NCBI GenBank assembly: GCA_964549335.1
Contig: CAZJUQ010000044.1
Location: forward strand, 1 to 62,746
Source: Sulfidibacterium sp964549335
GTDB lineage: Bacteria > Bacteroidota > Bacteroidia > Bacteroidales > F082
Direction: 5' to 3'
DNA: 62,746 nt
Each line of letters starts with the position of its first letter. Positions within the stretch are counted from its first letter, which is position 1. The translations under genes and the position numbers were made by a program. The notes beneath the pieces are model-generated. The model was not told the origin of the DNA. It searched no databases and was given only the letters and a program-made list of their open reading frames with translations. This document shows positions 1 through 8,880 of the stretch, piece by piece.

Positions 1-164
1 TGAGAAAATGCATTTAATTCTCCCAGCAGTCTATTTGCTTCTGATAATAGAGAATTTATTTTTGGAGATGATATAATCCACTCTTTTGAAATTTTTTCAG
101 GCAGAAATGAAGAATATTCTATTTGCTTTACATACTTTCCCGCTTTGAAATTTTTAATGTCCAT
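1..164 (-). CDS. Fic family protein, N-terminal fragment (cut by window edge)
   Basis: Only the first 54 codons are present; the gene continues beyond position 1. The translation begins MDIKNFKAGKYVK and contains FLPEKISKEW followed by LLSEANRLLGELNAF. This matches the pattern of the Fic N-terminal domain (hydrophobic-P before a W, then L-x-EA-x-R-x-LG-x-L). Full-length members add a Fic core with an HPFxxGNGR motif and transfer AMP or other moieties from nucleotides onto proteins. The core is outside the window, so activity cannot be judged. The ATG at 164 lies just downstream of a consensus -7 element (180-187). Translated by eye because no stop codon is in view. Confidence 0.75.
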   Translation of the reverse strand, partial: MDIKNFKAGKYVKQIEYSSFLPEKISKEWIISSPKINSLLSEANRLLGELNAFS

Positions 165-179
165 AATCTTTACTTTCTG

Positions 180-187
180 CAAATATA
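180..187 (-). promoter_or_regulatory. Bacteroidota -7 promoter element for the fic gene
   Basis: On the minus strand this reads TATATTTG, an exact match to TAnnTTTG. It would start transcription near 173, leaving a leader of about 9 nt before the ATG at 164. No clear -33 TTTG is visible. The element overlaps the 20-bp palindrome at 181-200. Confidence 0.55.
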
Positions 188-230
188 AATATTTATATTT
201 TCATTTTGTGTGTTTTTTGAAAATATAAAT
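181..230. repeat. Overlapping palindromes upstream of fic (possible operator)
   Basis: Positions 181-200 form a perfect 20-bp palindrome (AAATATAAAT followed by its reverse complement). The arm 191-203 also pairs with 218-230 (13 bp, 14-nt loop), so the 10-mer AAATATAAAT occurs at 181 and 221 with its complement at 191. The elements cover the fic -7 box, so a dimeric repressor site is plausible. The region is very AT-rich, so chance symmetry is possible. The rest of the 165-389 gap shows nothing else. Confidence 0.4.
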
Positions 231-389
231 TATCATATTTTCGTCTGCCCTAATTACACACAACGCTTCTATATCCGTAACAATTATGGGGATTTTCAAC
301 AAAAACTTCCACCTGCGGTTAACGCCTCATCAGGGTTGATTTTTTATAAAAACAAAATTTGGAAACCGCATACGCACCGGACAATACTT

Positions 390-1430
390 TTATCCCGCAA
401 GCTTTTTCAATGTAAACGAAAAAGCAGTTCCTTTACCTTTTCTGCTGGTAACCGTAATTGTTTGCCTGTGGGCTTCAATTATATGTTTTACTATTGCCAA
501 ACCCAATCCGGTACCTCCTTTGTCGCGCGAACGCCCCTTATCGGTTCGGTAAAAACGTTCGAAGACTCTCGGCAAATTTTTCTCTTCGATACCTGTACCG
601 TTATCCGAAACTTTCACCAAATATTTCTCATTTATATCGTGTACCGAAATATTTATCTCGGTTTTATCCTTGTTGCCGTATTTAATGGCATTATCAATCA
701 GGTTTATCAACACCTGTTTTATTCTTTTACGGTCGGCTACAACAATATACGGTTTACGTCCGGTGTGTTCAAAATGTATTTGGGCGTTGTTGTTTTTTGC
801 TTTCAGCTCCATAAATTCCAAAACCTCTTTAATAAGTTCCACCACATCGAATTGCACCTCTTTTAATTTTGCCACCCCCGACTCCAGTTTCGATATTTCC
901 TCCAAATCTTCAACAATAGCTATCATTCTGTTGATACTCTTGTTTGCCTTCATCAAAAAGGTTTTATTCACCGATTCGTCTTCCAATCCGCCGTCGAGCA
1001 GTGTAAGTATATATCCCTGAATATTGAATATAGGGGTTTTGAGTTCGTGCGAAATATTCCCGAGAAACTCACGACGGTAGGCAGCCATTTGTTTCAACTC
1101 TTCAATCTGTTTCCGTTGCTCTTCGCTCCATTCCAAAACAACCTGGTTAACCTTTTCCAGCGATTTGGCGGTTTTCTTATCTTTCAAGCCTTCCCCTTTA
1201 AACTCGCCAATGGTTTTGTAAATAAGCTTTATTTTTTCATTAATAAATTTGTCCAACAGGTAACTTGTGGTCAGGTAGCTCACCGCAAAAATCATTAATA
1301 CCGAAGCCACCAAAAACAGAAAATTAACTTCACAATAATAATACGATACTAATGCTGCTGCCAAGGCAAACATCAGCGAAACCGCAACAGCCGTGTACAA
1401 AGCGACATTTTTATTTTCCGCGGTATTCAT
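390..1430 (-). CDS. Sensor histidine kinase, PhoR-like
   Basis: A membrane-bound sensor kinase of about 346 residues. Two hydrophobic segments (about 10-31 and 37-58) sit close together with almost no external domain. They are followed by a helical linker, a HisKA domain with phosphoacceptor His128 in FLGNISHELKTP, and a HATPase with an N box (NLIDNAIKYG), DNGTGI, FERFYR and GGTGLGLA. The layout is that of PhoR-type kinases, but the signal cannot be read from sequence. ATG 1430 lies 2 nt after the response regulator's stop; a GTG at 1436 would overlap that stop. It forms a pair with the upstream regulator. Confidence 0.93.
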   Translation of the reverse strand: MNTAENKNVALYTAVAVSLMFALAAALVSYYYCEVNFLFLVASVLMIFAVSYLTTSYLLDKFINEKIKLIYKTIGEFKGEGLKDKKTAKSLEKVNQVVLEWSEEQRKQIEELKQMAAYRREFLGNISHELKTPIFNIQGYILTLLDGGLEDESVNKTFLMKANKSINRMIAIVEDLEEISKLESGVAKLKEVQFDVVELIKEVLEFMELKAKNNNAQIHFEHTGRKPYIVVADRKRIKQVLINLIDNAIKYGNKDKTEINISVHDINEKYLVKVSDNGTGIEEKNLPRVFERFYRTDKGRSRDKGGTGLGLAIVKHIIEAHRQTITVTSRKGKGTAFSFTLKKLAG

Positions 1431-1432
1431 AA

Positions 1433-2119
1433 TCACGATGTTTCAAACTGATACCCCACCCCTTTAACCGTTCTGATGTTTTCAAGGTCAAGTTTCTCTC
1501 TGATTTTTCTAATATGCACGTCTATTGTTCTGTCGCCAACAACAACATCGTTTCCCCACACTTTCGAGTAAATTTCGTCGCGGGTAAAAACCTTTTCGGG
1601 CTTGGAGGCAAGCAGATAAAGCAGTTCAAACACCTTTTTCGGCAAAGCAATCTCTTTTCCCTCTTTTTTTACGACATACTTCAACGGGTCTATTACCAGA
1701 CCTCCTATGTGCAGTTTTTCATTTTGTTGATCATCCTGTTTCAAACGTCTAAGCAAAGCCATCACCCTTTTTACAAGCACTTTGGGCTTTACGGGTTTGG
1801 TAACATAGTCGTCGGCTCCGGCATCAAAACCAAGAATTTGCGAATAATCTTCCGAACGTGCCGTCAGCAATACAATAAGAGTATCGTTTAGTTTTTTAAT
1901 CTTTCTAATCTCTTTCAGTGCGGCAATGCCGTCCATTTCGGGCATCATCACGTCGAGAATAATGAGGTGAGGTTCCTCCTTTTCCGCCTTCTCAACAGCC
2001 TCTATACCGTTGTATGCCGTAAAAATCCGGAACCCCTCTTTGGAAAGATTGTAACTTAAAAATTCCACAATATCTTCTTCGTCGTCAACAAGAAGAATTT
2101 TATAACGGCTGTAATCCAT
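1433..2119 (-). CDS. Response regulator, OmpR/PhoB family
   Basis: A cytoplasmic transcription factor of 228 residues. The receiver domain (about 7-120) has the acidic pair in LLVDDEED, phosphoacceptor Asp56 in IILDVMMPEMDG, and the Lys in DYVTKPVKP. A C-terminal winged helix follows (about 133-226) with VWGNDVVVGDRTIDVHIRKI and the ending VKGVGYQF, typical of OmpR/PhoB. I chose ATG 2119 over the in-frame ATG at 2152 because a well-formed promoter (-33 at 2167-2170, -7 at 2140-2147) would start transcription near 2133, downstream of 2152. Translationally coupled to the kinase gene. Confidence 0.93.
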   Translation of the reverse strand: MDYSRYKILLVDDEEDIVEFLSYNLSKEGFRIFTAYNGIEAVEKAEKEEPHLIILDVMMPEMDGIAALKEIRKIKKLNDTLIVLLTARSEDYSQILGFDAGADDYVTKPVKPKVLVKRVMALLRRLKQDDQQNEKLHIGGLVIDPLKYVVKKEGKEIALPKKVFELLYLLASKPEKVFTRDEIYSKVWGNDVVVGDRTIDVHIRKIREKLDLENIRTVKGVGYQFETS

Positions 2120-2139
2120 ATCCTTGTATATTACGTCTG

Positions 2140-2170
2140 CAAATGTATCCATTTTAATTCTCGCATCAAA
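2140..2170 (-). promoter_or_regulatory. Promoter for the two-component operon
   Basis: On the minus strand the -7 element is TACATTTG (2147-2140) and the -33 element is TTTG (2170-2167). They are separated by exactly 19 bp, the textbook Bacteroidota spacing. Predicted start is near 2133, which decides the start codon of the regulator at 2119. Confidence 0.65.
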
Positions 2171-2214
2171 TTATCTTTATTAATTTTCGGTTAACTTTCT
2201 ATCCGATTTTAGTA

Positions 2215-2222
2215 TATTTTTG
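2215..2222 (+). promoter_or_regulatory. Bacteroidota -7 element, likely nadK operon promoter
   Basis: TATTTTTG matches TAnnTTTG. It is divergent from the two-component promoter about 70 bp away. The predicted leader to the nadK ATG is about 175 nt; I see no convincing stable fold in it. No good -33 element. Confidence 0.4.
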
Positions 2223-2403
2223 CAATCTAATCGCTTTGGTTAAAACATTTAACAATAGAAGTTTTTTTTTGAAAAAAGTGAACATTATTAATCATAAAAC
2301 GGAGGTGCCGGGAGGTTAGTTTTTCAATTAAAAAGAAAGGGCTCAAAACGTGCAAAAGCATGCAACCCTTTTTACGAATAAATAATTCCAAAATGAAAGA
2401 GAG

Positions 2404-3288
2404 ATGAAAATTGCACTGTTCGGAAAACAATACGGAAAAGAGAGCAAAAACTACATACAGTTTTTAATTGACGAACTGGTAAAGCGCGATGTACAAATTT
2501 GTTGTTCCGCTCCTTTTTTTGCCGATTTAAAAATAGACATAAATCTGCCCGGCAACATATCGTTATACAAATCGCACCAAAATATAAAAAACGACGTTGA
2601 CTTTTTGTTTTCGATAGGTGGCGACGGTACCATTCTCGATGCCGTACCCATAGTTCGCGATTACGGAATACCCATTCTGGGAATAAACCTGGGTCGCTTG
2701 GGATTTTTATCAAGCATATCAAAAGACGAAATATCAACCGCCATCGACAATCTCTTTTCAGGAAACTATACCATAGACCAACGTACTTTATTGAGGCTCA
2801 ACAAGCCTGAAAATCTTTTCGGCGATTTGAACTACGCATTGAACGACCTTACCATTTACCGCAACAATACCACATCGTTAATAACTATACACGTTTGGGT
2901 TGACGATGTTTTTTTAAATACCTATTGGGGCGACGGACTTATAATTTCCACCCCCACAGGCTCTACGGCATATTCCATGAGTGTAGGAGGTCCTATTGTA
3001 ACTCCCGGTTCCGAAAATTTTGTCATCGCACCCATTGCTTCACACAATTTAACGGTACGTCCCGTCGTTATTCCTGACAGCAGCGTCATAAAAATAAAAA
3101 TCCAAGGACGGGAAGACAAGTTTTTGCTTACAATGGATTCGCGACACTCTTCCATTGACAAAAACGAAGAGTTGATAATAGTTAAAGAGGATTTTAAAAT
3201 AAAACTGGTACAAATGCCGGGAAAAAACTTCTTTTCAACTATTCGCGAAAAATTGCTCTGGGGAGTTGACAGCAGAAATTATAATTAA
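2404..3288 (+). CDS. nadK: NAD kinase
   Basis: Phosphorylates NAD+ to NADP+ in the cytosol, the only known route to NADP. The 294-residue length is normal. Family motifs are present: GGDGTIL with catalytic Asp74, NLGRLGFLS, LNDLTIYRN, and the NAD-binding stretch DGLIISTPTGSTAY followed by SVGGPI. First gene of a run with a beta-barrel protein, uppS and bamA, a neighbourhood commonly seen in Bacteroidota. Confidence 0.96.
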   Translation: MKIALFGKQYGKESKNYIQFLIDELVKRDVQICCSAPFFADLKIDINLPGNISLYKSHQNIKNDVDFLFSIGGDGTILDAVPIVRDYGIPILGINLGRLGFLSSISKDEISTAIDNLFSGNYTIDQRTLLRLNKPENLFGDLNYALNDLTIYRNNTTSLITIHVWVDDVFLNTYWGDGLIISTPTGSTAYSMSVGGPIVTPGSENFVIAPIASHNLTVRPVVIPDSSVIKIKIQGREDKFLLTMDSRHSSIDKNEELIIVKEDFKIKLVQMPGKNFFSTIREKLLWGVDSRNYN

Positions 3289-3346
3289 AAAAGTCCTATT
3301 TTTGGCGCCTAAAATCGGAATGAATAATTTTTTTGAAAAATCTGAC

Positions 3347-4159
3347 ATGTTAATAAAAAAAACTGCTTTAACGGTATTCTTGATTTTTGGAATTCTATTT
3401 TTAAACGATGTTATGGGGCAGCGAACCCTTGAAGTTGGTGTGTTTGGAGGAGGTTCGTACTACATAGGAGATTTAAACCCCACATTGCACTTTAATATGA
3501 CAAAACCGGCTTACGGAGCTCTTGCAAGGTTGAATTTGAACCCCCGTCTCGCCGCCAAATTATCCTACTCCAGAGGAAAAGTTACGGGCGACGACACAAA
3601 AACCAATGCCGTTGACAACCGCAATTTAAGCTTTTTAACAATAATTAACGATGTTAACCTCTCGGGAGAATTTAACTTCTGGGAATACTATACCGGCAGC
3701 AAACGCAATTATTTTACCCCGTACATAACGGGAGGCGTTTCTATGTTTTTTTATAATCCCGAATCTCTTTCGGGGGTCGATTTGCGCTCCCTCGGTACCG
3801 AAGGACAAAACTTGGGCTTCGACGGCAGAAAACCTTATGACAAATACAGTTTCGCACTATCGTTCGGCTTCGGTTTTAAATACAGCCTTACCGAACGGCT
3901 CGGATTGACTTTTGAATGGGTAATGCGAAAAGCTTTTACCGATTACATTGACGATGTTAGCACAACATATTACCTGTACGGACAAACCATCGACCCAAAC
4001 AATGCAGCACAGGTTTTGTCGGACCCCACCATGAACCACAAACCCTTCATGCAGCGTGGCGACGATAAAACAATGGACTGGTACAACTTTACCGGTATAA
4101 GCTTGACTTATAAATTCGACCTCTACGGCAAGAAAAAATGTAATACAACCAAATGGTAA
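3347..4159 (+). CDS. Outer-membrane beta-barrel-like protein (DUF6089-type)
   Basis: A 270-residue exported protein of unknown role. From ATG 3347 it starts MLIKKTALTVFLIFGILFL and ends its signal peptide near VMGQ; an upstream ATG at 3320 only adds a non-conserved extension. The mature part alternates aromatic and polar residues in short Gly-rich strands (VGVFGGGSYYIGDLNP, SFALSFGFGFKYSL), as in small outer-membrane barrels. Its place between nadK and uppS-bamA matches a DUF6089-type protein usual at this locus in Bacteroidota. The family name is from memory of the pattern, not a search. Confidence 0.8.
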   Translation: MLIKKTALTVFLIFGILFLNDVMGQRTLEVGVFGGGSYYIGDLNPTLHFNMTKPAYGALARLNLNPRLAAKLSYSRGKVTGDDTKTNAVDNRNLSFLTIINDVNLSGEFNFWEYYTGSKRNYFTPYITGGVSMFFYNPESLSGVDLRSLGTEGQNLGFDGRKPYDKYSFALSFGFGFKYSLTERLGLTFEWVMRKAFTDYIDDVSTTYYLYGQTIDPNNAAQVLSDPTMNHKPFMQRGDDKTMDWYNFTGISLTYKFDLYGKKKCNTTKW

Positions 4160-4921
4160 ATGGATTTTTTGGAAAAAATAGATAAAGAAAAACTGCCACT
4201 GCACATAGCCGTAATTATGGACGGCAACGGCAGGTGGGCTCTAAAACAGGGGCGCGAACGGGTATTCGGCCACCATAAAGGTGTCGATGCCGTGCGTAAA
4301 ACCGCCGAAGCCGCTGCACAACTCGGCATAAAATATTTGACTCTATATACCTTCTCAACCGAAAACTGGAGACGACCAAAAGATGAAGTTGACGCACTTA
4401 TGTCGCTGTTCGTGGAAACCATTGAAAAAGAGATACCAACACTGAACAAAAACAACATCAGACTCAACGCCATAGGCGACATCGAAAACCTGCCCCACGA
4501 AAACAAAAAAAGGTTGAAAGAGACCATGGAAAAAACAAAAAACAACAACCGTATGGTTCTGACTCTCGCCTTAAACTACAGCTCGCGTTGGGAAATTGTT
4601 GATGCGGCTAAAAAAATTGCCGCCGACACAAAACAGGGTACAATAAATATCGAAGATATTGACGAAAAACTCTTCTCCGGCTATTTAAACACTAACGGAT
4701 TGCCCGACCCCGAACTGCTAATACGTACCAGCGGCGAACAAAGAATCAGCAACTACCTGCTTTGGCAAATAGCATACTCCGAACTCTATTTTACTCCGGT
4801 TTTGTGGCCCGATTTCGAAAAAAACGACCTTTACAAAGCAATATACGACTACCAAAACAGAGAAAGAAGATTTGGAATGACAAGCGAACAAATTAAAAAT
4901 TTGCACGGCAATGAAGAATAG
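4160..4921 (+). CDS. uppS: Isoprenyl transferase (undecaprenyl diphosphate synthase)
   Basis: Condenses isopentenyl diphosphates in cis onto farnesyl diphosphate to make the C55 lipid carrier for cell-wall and polysaccharide synthesis. The 253 residues carry the family signatures: IMDGNGRWA with catalytic Asp21, FSTENWRRP, LNYSSRWEI, and RTSGEQRISNYLLWQ followed by SELYF. ATG 4160 follows directly on the preceding stop, and its 3' end overlaps bamA by 11 nt, so the genes are probably translationally coupled. Confidence 0.97.
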   Translation: MDFLEKIDKEKLPLHIAVIMDGNGRWALKQGRERVFGHHKGVDAVRKTAEAAAQLGIKYLTLYTFSTENWRRPKDEVDALMSLFVETIEKEIPTLNKNNIRLNAIGDIENLPHENKKRLKETMEKTKNNNRMVLTLALNYSSRWEIVDAAKKIAADTKQGTINIEDIDEKLFSGYLNTNGLPDPELLIRTSGEQRISNYLLWQIAYSELYFTPVLWPDFEKNDLYKAIYDYQNRERRFGMTSEQIKNLHGNEE

Positions 4922-7562
4922 AGGTTTTATTACGGGGTTGTTCCCGTTACTGTTCGGAATACTCTTCCCTGTTGTCGTTTTACAGGCACAAATCAGCATT
5001 AACAGCGATCTGTCAAAAATAGATTATTCGCACCCTAAAGAGTACACTCTGGGAGGTATAACCGTGTCCGGGGTAAAGTACCTCGATAAAAACGTAATTA
5101 TAATGCTATCCGACCTGGAAGTGGGGAAAAAAATAAAAGTGCCCGGCGACGACATCACCACTGCCATTCGCAATTTATGGGATCAAGGGCTCTTCGATAA
5201 CATTACCATTACAGCCACCAAAATAGAAGGAAACACCATCTTTCTCGATATATTTTTAAAAGAACGTCCTCGCCTGAACAAATTCTCCTTTTCGGGGATA
5301 AGAAAAACCGAAGCCGACGACATACGCGAAAAAATAAACCTCACAAGAGGCGACGTTATTACAAACCACCTGATAATGCGAACAAAAAACATTATCAAAG
5401 GATTTTATGCCGACAAAGGTTACCTGAACGCCAAAGTAACAATTACCGAAAAAGAGAGCAAAGGAAGACACAAACTGAAAAATTTCCGCGACCTGCAAAT
5501 CGACATCAAGAAAAACAGCAAAGTAAAAATAGGTAAAATAAATATTTACGGCAACAAAAAACTTTCAGACGAAGCCGTAAAAAAAGCCATGAAAGAGACC
5601 AAAGTGAGGGGACATTTCGACCCAATTAACAATTTGGGACCTTTTGTTATTGACATTGCTACCGATGCTTTAACTTTTAAAATAAGAAAACTGGAACGTG
5701 ATTTCACCGACTATTTTGCCAAAAATTTTAAAATAAACATCTTTAAAGGTTCAAAATACATAGAAACCGATTATAAAGACGACCTTAACAAAATAATTGC
5801 CAAATACAATAAAAAAGGATACCGCGACGCACACATAGTTAAAGATTCCGTTTACAAAATTGATGATAAAAACATAGGAATAGACATCTACCTCGACGAA
5901 GGAAACAAGTACTATTTCAGAAACATAACATGGGTCGGAAACACCATCTACTCTTCAAAATTTTTATCAACGATACTCGGAATACAAAAAGGCGACGTTT
6001 ACAATAAAGAGCTGTTGGAAACAAACCTTAACTACAACCCCAACGGGCTGGACGTCAGCAGCCTGTATATGGATAACGGATACCTGTTTTTCAATGCCAC
6101 ACCGGTGGAAGTAAATGTGGAAAACGACTCCATTGATATGGAAATAAGAATTCACGAGGGTAAACAGGCAAGGATAAACAAAGTAAGCGTCAAAGGAAAC
6201 ACCAAAACCAACGACCATGTGGTAATACGCGAATTGCGTACCCGCCCGGGACAACTGTTCAGCCGTTCCGACGTGATACGTTCAACCCGTGAACTCGCCA
6301 ACCTGCGCTATTTTAACGCCGAAAACCTAAACCCCGGAATTAATCCCAATCCCGCCGACGGAACCGTTGACATCACGTATAATGTGGAAGAGGCTTCTGC
6401 CGACCAAATAGAGCTCTCGGGAGGTTGGGGTTACGGACACATTATAGGTACTCTCGGTTTCAGCTTTAACAATTTCTCGCTTCGCAACTTCTTTAAAAAA
6501 GATGCCTGGAAACCCGTACCTTCGGGCGACGGACAAAAACTCTCGCTCCGTTTTCAAACTTACGGCGCCAACTACATGAGTTGGAGCGCCTCATTTACCG
6601 AACCGTGGCTCGGCGGAAAAAAACCAAACGCTTTAAGACTATCATACTACCACTCCATATTTTCGAACAACTATCCGAAACTGGATACGAATTATGCACG
6701 TTTTGTTACCGACGGTATCACTGTCGGCCTCGGCAAAAGACTTACTTGGCCCGACGACTATTTTACTCTTTACCAGGCGGTAAATATTCAACTTTACAAG
6801 CTTAAAAACTATGCCAGAATATTTTACGTTGGAAACGGAAACGGCAATTATAACAATTTGAATTACGAAATAATATTGGGCAGAAACTCCATTAACCAAC
6901 CCATATTCCCGCGTAACGGTTCCGATATATCGCTTTCTCTTGAACTTACCCCACCCTACTCCCTCTTTTCCGATAAAGATTACTCCGACTTGACCGATAA
7001 CGATAAATACAAATGGATAGAATATCACAAATGGAAATTTAAAGCTTACTGGTATTTCGAACTTATGGATAAACTCGTATTCGCCACCCGCTTCCGTTTC
7101 GGTTTCCTCGGAATGTACAATTCGAAACTGGGGACAACTCCTTTCGAGCGTTTTTACCTCGGCGGCGACGGACTTTCGGGATACAACAACTACGACGGGC
7201 GCGAAATAATCGGTATGCGCGGTTATGCCAACGAAACCGTTACCCCTTTATACTATAAAAACCGTAACATCGGCGGTACCATTTTTACACGGTATTCATT
7301 CGAATTGAGGTATCCGCTCTCGTTAAATCCAAACTCGACAATATATGCACAAATTTTCTTCGAAGCCGGAAATTCTTGGCTTAACGTGGAAACCTTCGAC
7401 CCGTTTGAAGTAAAAAGAGCGGCAGGTGCCGGAATAAGGGTGTTCTTGCCGATGTTCGGAATGCTCGGCCTTGACTGGGCATACGGTTTCGACCCCATAC
7501 CGGGATTACCTTCGGCGGCAGGAAGCCACTTCCACTTCTCGCTTAACCAGTCGCTCGATTAA
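4911..7562 (+). CDS. bamA: Outer-membrane protein assembly factor BamA
   Basis: Central Omp85 subunit of the BAM complex that folds beta-barrels into the outer membrane. The 883-residue protein begins with a signal peptide (to about residue 27, VVVLQAQ). A long periplasmic region of POTRA-type repeats follows, e.g. ITVSGVKYLD, INIYGNKKLSDE, ITWVGNTIYSS and VSVKGNTKTND. The C-terminal barrel of about 390 residues ends on hydrophobic strands. The conserved lid-loop motif, usually VRGF, reads MRGY here (in IIGMRGYANET), a conservative variant. The skp-like genes that often follow bamA in this phylum are absent; a convergent FabG-like gene lies downstream. Confidence 0.95.
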   Translation: MKNRGFITGLFPLLFGILFPVVVLQAQISINSDLSKIDYSHPKEYTLGGITVSGVKYLDKNVIIMLSDLEVGKKIKVPGDDITTAIRNLWDQGLFDNITITATKIEGNTIFLDIFLKERPRLNKFSFSGIRKTEADDIREKINLTRGDVITNHLIMRTKNIIKGFYADKGYLNAKVTITEKESKGRHKLKNFRDLQIDIKKNSKVKIGKINIYGNKKLSDEAVKKAMKETKVRGHFDPINNLGPFVIDIATDALTFKIRKLERDFTDYFAKNFKINIFKGSKYIETDYKDDLNKIIAKYNKKGYRDAHIVKDSVYKIDDKNIGIDIYLDEGNKYYFRNITWVGNTIYSSKFLSTILGIQKGDVYNKELLETNLNYNPNGLDVSSLYMDNGYLFFNATPVEVNVENDSIDMEIRIHEGKQARINKVSVKGNTKTNDHVVIRELRTRPGQLFSRSDVIRSTRELANLRYFNAENLNPGINPNPADGTVDITYNVEEASADQIELSGGWGYGHIIGTLGFSFNNFSLRNFFKKDAWKPVPSGDGQKLSLRFQTYGANYMSWSASFTEPWLGGKKPNALRLSYYHSIFSNNYPKLDTNYARFVTDGITVGLGKRLTWPDDYFTLYQAVNIQLYKLKNYARIFYVGNGNGNYNNLNYEIILGRNSINQPIFPRNGSDISLSLELTPPYSLFSDKDYSDLTDNDKYKWIEYHKWKFKAYWYFELMDKLVFATRFRFGFLGMYNSKLGTTPFERFYLGGDGLSGYNNYDGREIIGMRGYANETVTPLYYKNRNIGGTIFTRYSFELRYPLSLNPNSTIYAQIFFEAGNSWLNVETFDPFEVKRAAGAGIRVFLPMFGMLGLDWAYGFDPIPGLPSAAGSHFHFSLNQSLD

Positions 7563-7660
7563 AACATCTAAAACTTATTGGAAATCCGTTTTGTAACGGC
7601 GGCATGTACGGTATTCCGTTAATTCATACCTATTCGCACAACAGGCAAAAAAATTTATAC

Positions 7661-8386
7661 CTATACTCCTCCCCCGTTAACAGGAATAACTTGTCCGTTT
7701 ATGTACGAAGCTTTTTCCGAAACAAGAAAATCAACCGTATAAGCCACCTCGCCGGGCATACCGAATCTGTTTAACGGAATATATTTTTTTAAACTGTTTT
7801 CGTCGATGTTTACGGTCATCTTTGTTTTAATATATCCGGGAGCCACGGCATTTACCGTAACATTGTATCTGCCCGTCTCTTGTGCCAACGCTTTTGTTGC
7901 TCCTATAAGGCCGGCTTTGGCTGCCGAATAGTTCGTTTGCAAAGGCATTCCCCTCATTCCCGAATACGAAGCAACATTTATTATCCTGCCGTACCTGTTT
8001 TTCAACATATCCTTGAGCAAAGGTTTTGTAACATAAAAAAACGAATTAAGATTAACGTTAATAACGCTTTCCCATTCATCATCATCCATCATAATCAGCA
8101 TGTTGTCAGCGGTTTTTCCGGCATTGTTAACAAGCACTTCAATGTATCCGCCACCCCTTCTCTTTTTCCAATCGGAATAAAATTCCGTCACCGAATTTTT
8201 ATCGGTTACATCAAATTGCACCGTCTCAGCCGAGCCGCCTGCTTTCAATATTTTCTCAAGTGTGGCTTCGGCTCCGCTTTTATTGGTATTGTAATTTATA
8301 ATTACATGAAACCCCGACAAGGCTAACCTCATACAGATAGCCCCCCCTATTTCCCCGGACCCTCCGGTAACCAGTGCTGTTTTCAT
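7661..8386 (-). CDS. 3-oxoacyl-ACP reductase-like SDR (FabG-like)
   Basis: A classical short-chain dehydrogenase of 241 residues. It has the dinucleotide motif TGGSGEIGGAI near the N-terminus, NNAG, and the Ser-Tyr-Lys triad in VASYSGMRGMPLQTNYSAAK, then VNAVAPGYIKT and the end PVNGGGV. It resembles FabG, which reduces 3-oxoacyl-ACP with NADPH. The gene is alone here, away from fabF and acpP at 42.7-44.2 kb, so a role in an aryl-polyene or other specialised fatty-acyl pathway is as likely as core fatty acid synthesis. Single transcription unit, convergent with bamA. Confidence 0.88.
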   Translation of the reverse strand: MKTALVTGGSGEIGGAICMRLALSGFHVIINYNTNKSGAEATLEKILKAGGSAETVQFDVTDKNSVTEFYSDWKKRRGGGYIEVLVNNAGKTADNMLIMMDDDEWESVINVNLNSFFYVTKPLLKDMLKNRYGRIINVASYSGMRGMPLQTNYSAAKAGLIGATKALAQETGRYNVTVNAVAPGYIKTKMTVNIDENSLKKYIPLNRFGMPGEVAYTVDFLVSEKASYINGQVIPVNGGGV

Positions 8387-8417
8387 CTCTCCCTGTTTTT
8401 TTTGTTCACAATTTCAG

Positions 8418-8425
8418 CAAAAGTA
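8418..8425 (-). promoter_or_regulatory. Bacteroidota -7 element for the FabG-like gene
   Basis: Reads TACTTTTG on the minus strand, about 32 nt upstream of the ATG at 8386. A 6-bp hairpin (8424-8429 with 8438-8443) adjoins it. No clear -33 box. Confidence 0.5.
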
Positions 8426-8564
8426 ACATTTTAATTCATGTTATTTTTTAACATTTCTCGGAATATATTATTATACATATCAACTCCAAAGGCGTTATTT
8501 TATTAACAAAGTAACCTTATCACACAATAACCGTTAAACTGTTTTACACGTAACAGGATTGCAC

Positions 8565-8879
8565 ATGGAAATGATAAAAACTAAGACGGAAGGTGACATT
8601 GAAGTAATCTCTTTTGCGGGAAACCTCGACATAAGGAACAGTAACGACATTAAAAAGAAAATGGTTGATTATAAACCGCAAAAAGAGAAACTCAAAATAA
8701 TTTTGGAAAATACCGACAATATAGATTTAAGTTTTATGCAACTGCTTTTTGCATTTTTAAAAAGACTTAAAGAGGAAGGCAAAACATTGGATTTTTCTCA
8801 AAAGTTGGATAAAGAATATGAAAAAATCGTAAAAGAGAGCGGTTTTTTGGACGTGTTTGAAAAATTAATAAACGAGTGA
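8565..8879 (+). CDS. STAS-domain protein, first gene of the chemosensory operon
   Basis: A 105-residue single-domain protein resembling anti-sigma-factor antagonists of the SpoIIAA type. It opens with a beta strand pattern (IEVISFAGNLDIRNSNDIKKKM) and has NIDLSFMQLLFAFLKRL where SpoIIAA-like proteins carry the D-S-S-G switch. Ser56 sits in the switch position but the following Gly is Phe, so phospho-switching is uncertain. Start ATG 8565 was chosen; an in-frame TTG lies at 8559 and another ATG at 8571. It ends 1 nt before cheY. No anti-sigma kinase is in view, so its partner is unknown. Confidence 0.75.
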   Translation: MEMIKTKTEGDIEVISFAGNLDIRNSNDIKKKMVDYKPQKEKLKIILENTDNIDLSFMQLLFAFLKRLKEEGKTLDFSQKLDKEYEKIVKESGFLDVFEKLINE

Positions 8880-8880
8880 T

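Noticed and set aside
7586..7599. Terminator hairpin between bamA and the FabG-like gene
   Set aside because: The CCGTT/AACGG stem is only 5 bp and has no T-run on either side.
8424..8449. Rho-independent terminator (6-bp stem plus six T) on the plus strand
   Set aside because: No plus-strand gene ends before it, and it overlaps the promoter of the divergent FabG-like gene; probably chance in AT-rich DNA.
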